NCBI RefSeq assembly: GCF_900094625.1
Contig: NZ_FMAJ01000013.1
Location: 1-64,000 of the forward strand
From: Rhizobium aethiopicum
GTDB taxonomy: Bacteria > Pseudomonadota > Alphaproteobacteria > Rhizobiales > Rhizobiaceae
Reading direction: 5' to 3'
Length of the DNA: 64,000 nucleotides
A program made the position numbers and the translations under genes. The notes below the pieces were generated by a model. The model saw only the letters and a program-made list of their open reading frames with translations. It did not search any database and had not been told where the DNA came from. Positions 50,600 to 58,072 of the stretch are shown one piece after another. The stretch's first letter is position 1. Every line of letters starts with the position of its first letter.

Positions 50600-51478
50600 T
50601 CAACTGTCTTGCAGTTCCGTGGGTCCGGCCGATGGCCCGGCATCGCGGATAAAGTCGGCAGCAGTCAGGGGAACCGGCCTATAGCCGTTGACGTCGGCGA
50701 TGCCGTATTCCCGCGCCAATGCCGCGGCGATCAGCACGCGCCCGGATTTCGACATCAGCGCCGGGTCTCGCCACAGGCCACCGATGACATGGCCGATGAA
50801 CTCCGGCGATTCCGAATTGCTCATATCGAAATATTCGGCATTCTCAAGCACCGCTTCGGTGCGGACCAGCCCCGGATAGAGCGCGACGGCGGCGACGTTG
50901 TGAGGCCGCAGCTCAAGCGCAAAGTCCGCCGCCATCTTGTCGGCGGCAGCCTTGGCGATGCCGTAGATCGCGTTGCCTTCGTAGAGCTGGGCCGCCCAGA
51001 AGGAGATGTTGACGATCAGGCCGCGTCGCGCCGAGATCATCATCGGAGCGACCGCGCGCGATATCACGAAGGCGCCTCTGAGGGCGGTGCCGATCATCGC
51101 CTCCCATCGCCAGGCCGGCTGCTCCCAGAACGGTTTGAGCCAGGTGAACTCCCCGTCTTCGACCATGTTTTCGTAACCCGGCCAGGCATTGTTCACCAGA
51201 ATATCGAGCCTGCCGCCGGCCCGGATATCTTCCGCCACCTGCTCGGTGTCACCATCCCTGGCGTGATCGCAACGATGGACGATGAGGCGCCCCGGCAGTT
51301 TTGCCGCTTCACGCTCGAGCCCTTCGAGCGAGCCCCTCGAGCCGGCTTGCTCTGCCTCTGCCTCGAAGCGCGTCCTGCCGGTAACGTGCACCGTGAGGCC
51401 TTCGGCAAGCAAAGCCAGGGCAATGCCACGGCCTATGCCGCGGCTTCCGCCGGTGACCAAAGCGACGACGTCTCTCAT
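50600..51478 (-). CDS. SDR-family oxidoreductase
   Basis: A 292-residue protein of the DHRS1-like group. Cofactor motif GGSRGIGRGIALALLAEG, VNNAW, catalytic Ser in VNISFW and YxxxK in YGIAKAAADK are all present. The spacing from GGSRGIG to the YxxxK fits a classical SDR. Reaction unknown. Stands alone; 122 bp separates its end from the non-coding stretch before the DUF2087 gene. Confidence 0.9.
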   Translation of the reverse strand: MRDVVALVTGGSRGIGRGIALALLAEGLTVHVTGRTRFEAEAEQAGSRGSLEGLEREAAKLPGRLIVHRCDHARDGDTEQVAEDIRAGGRLDILVNNAWPGYENMVEDGEFTWLKPFWEQPAWRWEAMIGTALRGAFVISRAVAPMMISARRGLIVNISFWAAQLYEGNAIYGIAKAAADKMAADFALELRPHNVAAVALYPGLVRTEAVLENAEYFDMSNSESPEFIGHVIGGLWRDPALMSKSGRVLIAAALAREYGIADVNGYRPVPLTAADFIRDAGPSAGPTELQDS

Positions 51479-51861
51479 ATGGGGCCTCCTCTTTTGGGCT
51501 GTCTCGACGCGGATAAGCGCATATTGGCAGAGAGGCTTGTCCCGGGCGATCGCTTTTTGCGAGGGGCGCCATCACCTGACCGCAGCCAGGCATGCAGGTT
51601 TCTTCTCCACAGCCGCAGGTTTCAGCTGGTCGGCCATGACGGGAACAATCAGGGCGATTCGGATGTTAGATGTTGCTGGAATCTGGTGAGTTGTGCGGCA
51701 TGGAGGCCGGGCAGGTCTCCGGCCAATCATTGCCATCCACACCCGGGATTTCGACGACAGGCCATCGCCATCGGGCCACCGAGGCGTCGCCGCAGTACGA
51801 GATCAAGAGCGATCATATCACCGCTGGGAAGACGCATTGCAAAAGGTCGGAGGACGATAAG
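51479..51861. other. Gap between SDR and DUF2231 genes without a gene
   Basis: 383 bp with frames on both strands, none protein-like. Presumably promoters for both divergent genes. No repeat or palindrome stood out. Confidence 0.4.
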
Positions 51862-52323
51862 ATGAACCCGAAAAGCACCTTGAGCATTGCCGGTCATCCG
51901 ATCCACCCGATGTTGATCCCGTTTCCGGTTGCCGCCTTCGTCGGCACGCTCGTCGTCGACATCGTCTACGCTCGATCGGGCGATCCGGCCTGGGCTGCTG
52001 CGACCAACTGGATGCTCGGCGCCGGCCTTGTCATGGCGGCGCTGGCGGCCGTTGCCGGATTGATCGACTTTTTCGGCGACAGCCGCATTCGCGACCTGCG
52101 CGATGCCTGGTTTCATATGATCGGGAATGTCGTCCTCGTCCTGATCGAGGCCGTCAACCTCTGGCGCCGATTGGCCGAAGGCGGCGATTTCATCGTGCCG
52201 GTGGGGTTGGTGCTGTCTTTGATCGCCACCGCCCTTCTTCTGTTCAACGGCTGGAAAGGCTGGGAAATGGTCTATCGCCACCGCGTCGGCGTCAGCGAAG
52301 AGCCTGGTAACCAAACGAAGTGA
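51862..52323 (+). CDS. DUF2231-family membrane protein
   Basis: A 153-residue protein after GTCGGAGGAC. Starts with the DUF2231 signature STLSIAGHPIHPMLIPFPVA and has four membrane segments (about 18-36, 48-66, 83-101, 113-132). The conserved His in HPIHP and others could bind haem or metal. Function unknown; some copies sit next to cytochrome genes, but not here. Confidence 0.88.
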   Translation: MNPKSTLSIAGHPIHPMLIPFPVAAFVGTLVVDIVYARSGDPAWAAATNWMLGAGLVMAALAAVAGLIDFFGDSRIRDLRDAWFHMIGNVVLVLIEAVNLWRRLAEGGDFIVPVGLVLSLIATALLLFNGWKGWEMVYRHRVGVSEEPGNQTK

Positions 52324-52389
52324 TGGAGACGGCCGACGCGAATTGATCATCCCGGATCGCTGCTCAGGCAGGGCGATCTCCTGCAGTCA

Positions 52390-52848
52390 TTATCGCTCTC
52401 GTGAGCCATGGTTCCTTGCGACCAGCCGCTGGGGCCCGGGACCCCTTGCTGCGAGTTTGTCCTCCCAGTTGACCAGCCCACATTTGTCGAGCGAGAGACA
52501 GCCGCAGCCGATGCAATCGGAAAGGCCGTCACGCAGTTTCTGCAACTGGCGGATCCTTGAATTCAGTTCGTCCCCCCATTGCCGGGACATCGCCTCCCAA
52601 TCTGCTCTGGATGGCGTCTGCCCCTCCGGAAGGCAGCGCAGCGCCTCGCCGATCGCGGCGAGCGGAATGCCGAGGTTCTGGGCGACCTTGATGATGGCGA
52701 CACGTCGCAACACATCGCTGGCATAACGCCGCTGATTTCCGGCCGTGCGGTAGCTTTCGATCAGCCCCTTCGTCTCGTAAAAGTGAAGCGCGGAAACCGC
52801 CAATCCCGAACGCTTCGCAACCTCGCCGACAGTCAGCTCGCGCACCAT
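52390..52848 (-). CDS. soxR: Redox-sensitive transcriptional activator SoxR
   Basis: A 152-residue MerR-family regulator from ATG 52848. HTH: LTVGEVAKRSGLAVSALHFY with E-T-K-G-L-I and R-R-Y. The [2Fe-2S] ligands C112, C115, C117 and C123 (DCIGCGCLSLDKC) have exactly the C-x2-C-x-C-x5-C spacing of SoxR. Oxidation of the cluster by redox-cycling drugs or superoxide activates transcription. No SoxS is expected in rhizobia; SoxR acts directly. A soxbox precedes its own gene. Confidence 0.95.
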   Translation of the reverse strand: MVRELTVGEVAKRSGLAVSALHFYETKGLIESYRTAGNQRRYASDVLRRVAIIKVAQNLGIPLAAIGEALRCLPEGQTPSRADWEAMSRQWGDELNSRIRQLQKLRDGLSDCIGCGCLSLDKCGLVNWEDKLAARGPGPQRLVARNHGSRER

Positions 52849-52863
52849 CCGAACACCTCTTGA

Positions 52864-52881
52864 CCTGAAGTTTACTTGAGG
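52864..52881. promoter_or_regulatory. soxbox (SoxR binding site)
   Basis: CCTGAAGTTTACTTGAGG, a near-perfect match to the known SoxR site CCTCAAGTTAACTTGAGG, 16 bp upstream of the soxR start codon. The only adjacent gene in its reach is soxR itself, since the next gene rightward faces it. Confidence 0.8.
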
Positions 52882-53013
52882 TTGTAGGGCACGGATCGCG
52901 GCATGGCAAGGGCAGTTTCGCTTGGCGACGGGCTTTGCGAAATCCACACCGGGATTGCGCCCAGCCGTCAACGCGCCACGTTGGCATGCATCTGCCACGC
53001 AGCGGGCGCCGGA

Positions 53014-53379
53014 CTATGAGCCGGGCAGTTGCCCAAACCGTGCGCTAAGCTTCTTCGGCGCCCGAAACAGCCAGGCGCCGATGAGCCGCAACCGCAATTC
53101 CTCGTCGCCGATCAACGCGGCGCGCACGGGCAAATACGGCCAGCCGATATAATGATCGGTCTGGAAGTAGATATCCGGCGCCATTTCCAGCAGGTGATCC
53201 TTGTCGTCGAGCGAAATCGAGATCACGATCGTCTCGGCATTCTTCACCGCGACGAAGCTTTTGCCGGCAACCTTCAGCGCCGGGTTGCCATAGGAGGTGC
53301 TCTCCTCGACATCGGCCAGGCCGGCTTCCGCGACCAGCCGTTTCAGCCGCTCCACGATCGCATTGACGTCGCCTGCCAT
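53014..53379 (-). CDS. MmcQ/YjbR-family protein
   Basis: A 121-residue protein from ATG 53379. The YjbR fold is indicated by ADVEESTSYGNPALKVAGKS, KNAETIVISISLDDKDHLLE, DIYFQTDHYIGWPYLPVRAA and EELRLRLIGAWLFRAPKKLS. It is a double-wing DNA-binding-like or ligand-binding fold of unknown role. Stands alone near soxR. Confidence 0.85.
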   Translation of the reverse strand: MAGDVNAIVERLKRLVAEAGLADVEESTSYGNPALKVAGKSFVAVKNAETIVISISLDDKDHLLEMAPDIYFQTDHYIGWPYLPVRAALIGDEELRLRLIGAWLFRAPKKLSARFGQLPGS

Positions 53380-53484
53380 CGGTCCGCCTTCCCATGCGTG
53401 GAAAACCTGCAGCGCCTCGCGACTTTCAGATTTGCCTGCCGCGAGACCGCTGCACATGTTTGTGCGACATGCCTTAGCATGTTT

Positions 53485-53685
53485 TCACGCGCATTTCGCC
53501 AGCGGCGGTTTGGCCTCGGCGGGAAAGGTGGTCTCCCTCCCAAGCGGAAGATCGGCGATTTCACGCAGCGACATGCGTTCGACCTCGGGATGCCGCATCG
53601 GATCATCCCGCCAGGCCGGGCGATCGGCAAGCCCAGCGCGGCCCATGGCACAGGCGGGCTTAAAGAAAAACTTCAGGAGTGACAT
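53485..53685 (-). CDS. Small hypothetical protein, 66 aa
   Basis: Starts MSLLKFFFKPACAMGRAGLA from ATG 53685 with an AGGAG-like site overlapped by ACTCCTG. The segment HPEVERMSLREIADLPLGRE has the flavour of DUF1127-type tails, 'l..rel.dig', but the match is weak. It is divergent from the LysR gene (182 bp gap), so it could be that regulator's target. Confidence 0.5.
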   Translation of the reverse strand: MSLLKFFFKPACAMGRAGLADRPAWRDDPMRHPEVERMSLREIADLPLGRETTFPAEAKPPLAKCA

Positions 53686-53867
53686 GACGTGCCTCTCATC
53701 TCCAGTGGCGCGGCGGTCGGCAGCACCCGTCGCTGACTTAGTTTCACCGCATAGGCCCATCCTATCTCATTCAAGAAAGTCGAACGGGATTGCCGTTGCT
53801 GGCAATGTCGGCTCCTGTCGGCGGATTTTCAATTGAGATTATGATGGTGCTGCTATAGAAAAACTAT

Positions 53868-54764
53868 ATGAAGAATCTGAATTCCGTCCATCTCAACGGC
53901 CTGCGCGCGCTGGAGGCCGTCGGTCGTCTCGGCTCGCTGCAGGCGGCGGCCGATGAGCTCGGCGTCTCCGTCGGCGCCGTCAGCCAGCAGGTCATCAAGG
54001 CCGAAGCCCAGCTCGGCCAGGTGATGTTCGAGCGCACCGTCCGGGGGATGATCGCCACCGAAGCCGGTCGGCCGGTGCTCGCAGCGCTCGACGAGGGCTT
54101 CGCCCGGCTTTCGGCGGCGGTGTCGATCGCAAGCCGCAAGGACGATACGATCCTGACCATCTCGGTGGCGCCGGTCTTTGCCGCCCGCTGGCTTGTCTGC
54201 CGCCTCGATCGCTTCGCTGAGCGTCATCCCGAGATCAAGCTGCGGCTCGATGCAACGACCAATCTCGTCAATCCCGCCCTCGGCGACGTCGATATCGGCA
54301 TCCGCGTCGGGAATGGCCGATGGCCCGACGTGAAGGCTGAACTGCTGCTGGAACAGGAGGTCTTCCCTGTCTGCTCGCCGGAGATGGCGGCGAAATTGCG
54401 TGCACCCGTCGATATCCTGGCGCTGCCAGCGGTCATCGACGGCCGCGCCATGTTCAGCTGGGAGGTCTGGATGCGCGAGGCAGGCCTGTCAGGCGCATCG
54501 CCTTCGACGCGCCACGTCTTCAACGATGCCTCGCTCTGCCTCGATGCCGCAATCGCCGGCCAGGGCGTCATGCTCGCCTGGCAGACGCTTGCCCACTTCG
54601 CGCTTGCCGAAGGCCGGCTGGTGGCCCCCTTTGGCATTCGCGCCAAGACCGGCTTCGGCCATTATTTCATCACTGCCGATGGTGCGCGCGAGCCGAAGAA
54701 GGTCAAGGATTTCAAGGCGTGGATCCGCGAGGAAATGGCCGGCACGCTGGCGCTTTTCCAGTAG
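53868..54764 (+). CDS. LysR-family regulator, GcvA-type
   Basis: A 298-residue protein starting MKNLNSVHLNGLRALEAVGR with HTH SLQAAADELGVSVGAVSQQV. The GcvA-like effector domain (VAPVFAARWLVCRLDRFAER, VDIGIRVGNGRWPDVKAELL, GVMLAWQTLAHFALAEGRLV) is complete. Effector unknown. Its divergent neighbour is the 66-residue protein at 53485; a convergent GST follows 3 bp after its stop. Confidence 0.9.
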   Translation: MKNLNSVHLNGLRALEAVGRLGSLQAAADELGVSVGAVSQQVIKAEAQLGQVMFERTVRGMIATEAGRPVLAALDEGFARLSAAVSIASRKDDTILTISVAPVFAARWLVCRLDRFAERHPEIKLRLDATTNLVNPALGDVDIGIRVGNGRWPDVKAELLLEQEVFPVCSPEMAAKLRAPVDILALPAVIDGRAMFSWEVWMREAGLSGASPSTRHVFNDASLCLDAAIAGQGVMLAWQTLAHFALAEGRLVAPFGIRAKTGFGHYFITADGAREPKKVKDFKAWIREEMAGTLALFQ

Positions 54765-54767
54765 GTG

Positions 54768-55439
54768 TCAAACCTCGATCGGCTCCTTCGCGCGTGCCGC
54801 CTGCATTGCCTTGTAGGCCGGGCGAGCCTGGCAGCGTTCGATCCAGGCCTTGATGTTCGGATGCGCGTCGAAAAGGTCCGTCTCGGTCTGGGCATAGCGC
54901 AGCACCTCGGCGATGTTGAGATCGGCGACAGTGAAGCGGTCGCCGACGATCCACTGCCGGCCGGCGAGCTGGCTTTCGAGGGCGGCAAACGGCCGGCGCA
55001 GTCCGTAGCAGGCGGCGGCGATTGTCTGCTTGCCGTCCTCGCTGTTCTCAAGTCCGTTATCATAGGTCAGCACGATCCGCACCGAATGCGGCTCGACCTG
55101 CGAGGCCGCCCATACCGTCCACATCGTCAGCAATCCGTCTTCTTCGACGGTATTGCCGGAAAGTGGGCCGCCATGCTTGCGCGCGAGGTAAAGATTGATG
55201 GCCAGCGACTCGTGCATGACGAGCTCGCCGTCGCGGATACTGGGGATCTGCGCCATCGGGTTGAGGGCGGCGAAATCAGCCGAATGCGTGTTGAGCGGCG
55301 CTTCTTCGGCGAGCGGGTTTGCCAGCCGCCTTGCCTGCAGCACCGGCACGGAGCGGAATTCGAGCCCGAGCTCCTCCGCCATCCAGTAGACGCGTGAGGC
55401 GCGCGATCGGTAGACTCCATAGATTGTCAGCATGCCCAT
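54768..55439 (-). CDS. Glutathione S-transferase family protein
   Basis: A 223-residue protein (start ATG 55439; 55433 is also possible). LTIYGVYRSRASRVYWMAEE shows the catalytic Ser region of nu/beta-like bacterial GSTs (Y-R-S-R-A-S-R), then LNPMAQIPSIRDGELVMHES with cis-Pro and E-S, and the N-capping box FTVADLNIAEVL. Probably a cytoplasmic detoxification or reductase enzyme. Stop codon is 3 bp from that of the convergent LysR gene. Confidence 0.87.
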   Translation of the reverse strand: MGMLTIYGVYRSRASRVYWMAEELGLEFRSVPVLQARRLANPLAEEAPLNTHSADFAALNPMAQIPSIRDGELVMHESLAINLYLARKHGGPLSGNTVEEDGLLTMWTVWAASQVEPHSVRIVLTYDNGLENSEDGKQTIAAACYGLRRPFAALESQLAGRQWIVGDRFTVADLNIAEVLRYAQTETDLFDAHPNIKAWIERCQARPAYKAMQAARAKEPIEV

Positions 55440-55677
55440 TCCCCTTGATGTGTCGGAAAGACCGTAATCCCCGGCTCTTTCCCGGAAAAGTCCTCGCCGC
55501 TGATGGGACGATGAAAGCTTTTGATGCGGCTAGGACCTCTCCTGATGAGTTCGAGCACAATTGCCCGGGCCGGGGAACAATGAGAGGGCCGGCGGGTTGG
55601 ACCCTGAGATCGGCGTCGTCGAGGCGCCCGAAGCCATGGGCCGCGTCCGTAGCGCGCGCCGGGCAAAGGAGGAACTC

Positions 55678-55917
55678 ATGACAGGCAAGAAGACGCATGA
55701 ACAGCAACTTCGCGTCATCGAGAAACGCGAGAAAACCGCAAATGCCGGCGAGGATTTCGACGCCAAGGCAGATCTGCAACGCAATGCGCAGGCGAGGGAA
55801 GCCCATCGAAAAGGCGATGATCTGAAGCCCAACCCGGACACTGGCAACGACGATCGGGCGATCGTGCGCGGCCGCAATCAGGAGAGCGAGCATAAAAAGG
55901 GAAGTGGTCGTCCCTGA
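55678..55917 (+). CDS. Small charged, probably disordered protein, 79 aa
   Basis: ATG 55678 follows AAAGGAGGAACTC, a perfect ribosome-binding site. More than a third of residues are charged (KKTHEQQLRVIEKREKTANA, and a tail ending in HKKGSGRP), with no hydrophobic core, so it is likely unfolded or nucleic-acid-associated, like the small stress-induced proteins of rhizobia. No family recognised. 54 bp before the PEBP gene, so maybe an operon. Confidence 0.65.
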   Translation: MTGKKTHEQQLRVIEKREKTANAGEDFDAKADLQRNAQAREAHRKGDDLKPNPDTGNDDRAIVRGRNQESEHKKGSGRP

Positions 55918-55971
55918 CGATGGAGGACCGCCCGACCGGAAAGGAGTTCCCCGACCAGAAAGGAGAACGTT

Positions 55972-56436
55972 GTGACTTTGACATTGATCAGCAAGGCTTT
56001 TGCCGAGGATCAGCCGATCCCGAAGAAATATGCACGGGCGGGCGAAAATCTCTTTCCGCCGCTTGCCTGGAGCGGCGCCCCCGACCACACCCGGAGCTTT
56101 GCTCTGGTGGTCGAGGATCCAGACGCGCCGCACGGCACGTTTCGCCACTGCGGCATTGCCAATATCCCGGCTGAGTGGAGTGCACTTGCCGAAAGCGTCG
56201 ACACGGCGCCGGAGCAGGCGCCCCGCTTCTACAAGAACGACTTCGGCAATGCCCGTTACGATGGCCCGCAACCGCCGCGGGGCGACCGCCCGCATCACTA
56301 CATTTTCCGCCTCGCAGCTCTCGACGTGCCGAAGCTTTCTGTCCCGGATGCAGCCGGTATCAGCGCGATGTGGGCGGAGGCAAAGAAACACGCATTGGCG
56401 GAAGCGACGGTCACCGGCACCTATCAGACGCAATGA
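55972..56436 (+). CDS. YbhB/YbcL-type PEBP (Raf kinase inhibitor-like) protein
   Basis: A 154-residue protein with a GTG start at 55972 after AAGGAGAACGTT. The PEBP pattern is complete: PKKYARAGENLFPPLAWSGA, SFALVVEDPDAPHGTFRHCG (ligand-binding DPDAP), PQPPRGDRPHHYIFRLAALD, and the C-terminal ATVTGTYQTQ. Cytoplasmic; ligand unknown. It follows the small charged protein by 54 bp. Confidence 0.9.
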   Translation: MTLTLISKAFAEDQPIPKKYARAGENLFPPLAWSGAPDHTRSFALVVEDPDAPHGTFRHCGIANIPAEWSALAESVDTAPEQAPRFYKNDFGNARYDGPQPPRGDRPHHYIFRLAALDVPKLSVPDAAGISAMWAEAKKHALAEATVTGTYQTQ

Positions 56437-56454
56437 CCACAGGCAGACCGCCTG

Positions 56455-57822
56455 TCAGGACATACGGTTTCGCTCGATAGTGAGCTGCGCATAGGGGGAG
56501 CCGCCGCCGGCCAACTCGCTTGAGACTTGTTTGTCCCATTCGAAGCCGAGGACGGCGCCTTTCTCCGTGTCCTGGAAGACATTGTCGGTGATGACGGCGG
56601 TACCGGCGCCCTCGGCGACCGAGACGGCGCATCCCACAGGCGCCCCGCGCACCACATTGCCGCTGACGACGACATTTCTGAGATAGGCGCCCCAGCCGAT
56701 CTGCAGGCCCCAGCGCGGCGCGCCCTCGATCACATTGCCCGACACCAGCGTATCGGCCTCCGCCGCAATGCCGATGCCGAAGCCGACCTCGTGCTGATAT
56801 GGGCCGCGCAGCGTCAGATTGCGCACGACATTGCCGGTGACGCTCGCCAGCCTGCCGCCTTCGTCGAAATTGGCGATCGAGATGCCGTTTGCAGCCCCGT
56901 CGATCATATTGGCGGATACGACGGCGCCTTCGAAGCCGAATTCGACATAAATCGCCGTCTCGCCCGAGCGCCGGCATTGATTGCTGCTGATCTGGATATC
57001 CGAGGCCGAATTGGCGCGGATGGCGGTAAAGGCGCAATCGGAAATGTGGTTATTGACAACCATCACGCCGTCGGCGCGAAAGACATTGATGCCGTTGCCG
57101 TTCTGGCCGGTGCCGCCGTCATTGGCGCGGATGTTGGAGATCCGGTTGCCGGAAAGGATCGTGCCGTCCTCCGCCTTCTTCCAGCGATGCACGAGGATGC
57201 CGCCATTGCCGCAATCCGAGACCGTATTTGCAAGGATCGAAAGATTGGCGGAATCGACGGCGTAAAGCCCGGATTGGGCGGCGCCAGAAATGCGGCTGCG
57301 TTCGATCCGGCCACCGCAGCGCTCCAGCTGCAGGCCGTGCTTGCGGCTGCCGCCGATCTCGCAATTGTCGATCAGCACCTCGTCGACGCCGGTAAATTGC
57401 ACCAGCCCGCCGGCATAGTCGCCGAGCCAGCGGTTGCCGCCGTCGATGACGAGATTGGAAAGCTCGATGCGCCGGGCGCTCTCGGCCGCAAACAGATGGC
57501 CTTCGCCGGTATAGACAATGCGCGAGGCGCCGGGCACGCCCGTGATGCGGGTATTGTCGGGCAGGGTGAGATTGGACACCTTGTAGATGCCGGGCGGCAG
57601 GAAGACCGGTACGTTCTCGGCGGCCGCCTGTTTGATCATCTGCTGCAGGTTGCGGGTCTTGCGGTCGCCGCTTTCGGGAATGGCGCGATATTCCACCGCG
57701 TCGATCGCACCGCGCAGATCGGGTTGGGTGGCAGCCGTCAGCGGCGAGGCGAGCGCGCGCGAGGCTGCGCCTGCAGCCGCCGAGGCGGCGAGAAAGCGAA
57801 GCATGTCGCGGCGAAGGGGCAT
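56455..57822 (-). CDS. Tat-exported right-handed beta-helix protein (TIGR03808-like)
   Basis: A 455-residue protein from ATG 57822 (CAGGAGAG upstream). The twin-arginine signal is MPLRRDMLRFLAASAAAGAA with the RRxxLRF pattern and an A-x-A end near residue 26. Then QPDLRGAIDAVEYRAIPESG and QMIKQAAAENVPVFLPPGIY (the pectate-lyase-3-like start) and rungs such as VLIDNCEIGGSRKHGLQLER, LVSGNVIEGAPRWGLQIGWG. The length and signal fit TIGR03808, a family restricted to Rhizobiales and relatives. It folds in the cytoplasm and is exported folded; possibly a polysaccharide-active or binding protein. Stands alone. Confidence 0.83.
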   Translation of the reverse strand: MPLRRDMLRFLAASAAAGAASRALASPLTAATQPDLRGAIDAVEYRAIPESGDRKTRNLQQMIKQAAAENVPVFLPPGIYKVSNLTLPDNTRITGVPGASRIVYTGEGHLFAAESARRIELSNLVIDGGNRWLGDYAGGLVQFTGVDEVLIDNCEIGGSRKHGLQLERCGGRIERSRISGAAQSGLYAVDSANLSILANTVSDCGNGGILVHRWKKAEDGTILSGNRISNIRANDGGTGQNGNGINVFRADGVMVVNNHISDCAFTAIRANSASDIQISSNQCRRSGETAIYVEFGFEGAVVSANMIDGAANGISIANFDEGGRLASVTGNVVRNLTLRGPYQHEVGFGIGIAAEADTLVSGNVIEGAPRWGLQIGWGAYLRNVVVSGNVVRGAPVGCAVSVAEGAGTAVITDNVFQDTEKGAVLGFEWDKQVSSELAGGGSPYAQLTIERNRMS

Positions 57823-58072
57823 TGCGGGCTCTCCTGTCATGCCGCGGCTGTAGCAGGAAACATGCCAGCACGCCTGTCTCCTTTTGGCGCAGGCCTCTCA
57901 GCGCCGCGTGGAATTGTCGTTGCGGCAGAGGCCGATGGCAGGATCTCGCCGCTTATTTTGTCGTGTTGTTCATCCTTTCATTTAAGTAAGCCGAAGGAAA
58001 TGCGGACTACTTTGAAGGGAAATTAATGACTGTTGCGGGACCGGCCTTCAGCCGCCGCGGGAGAATGGCGTC

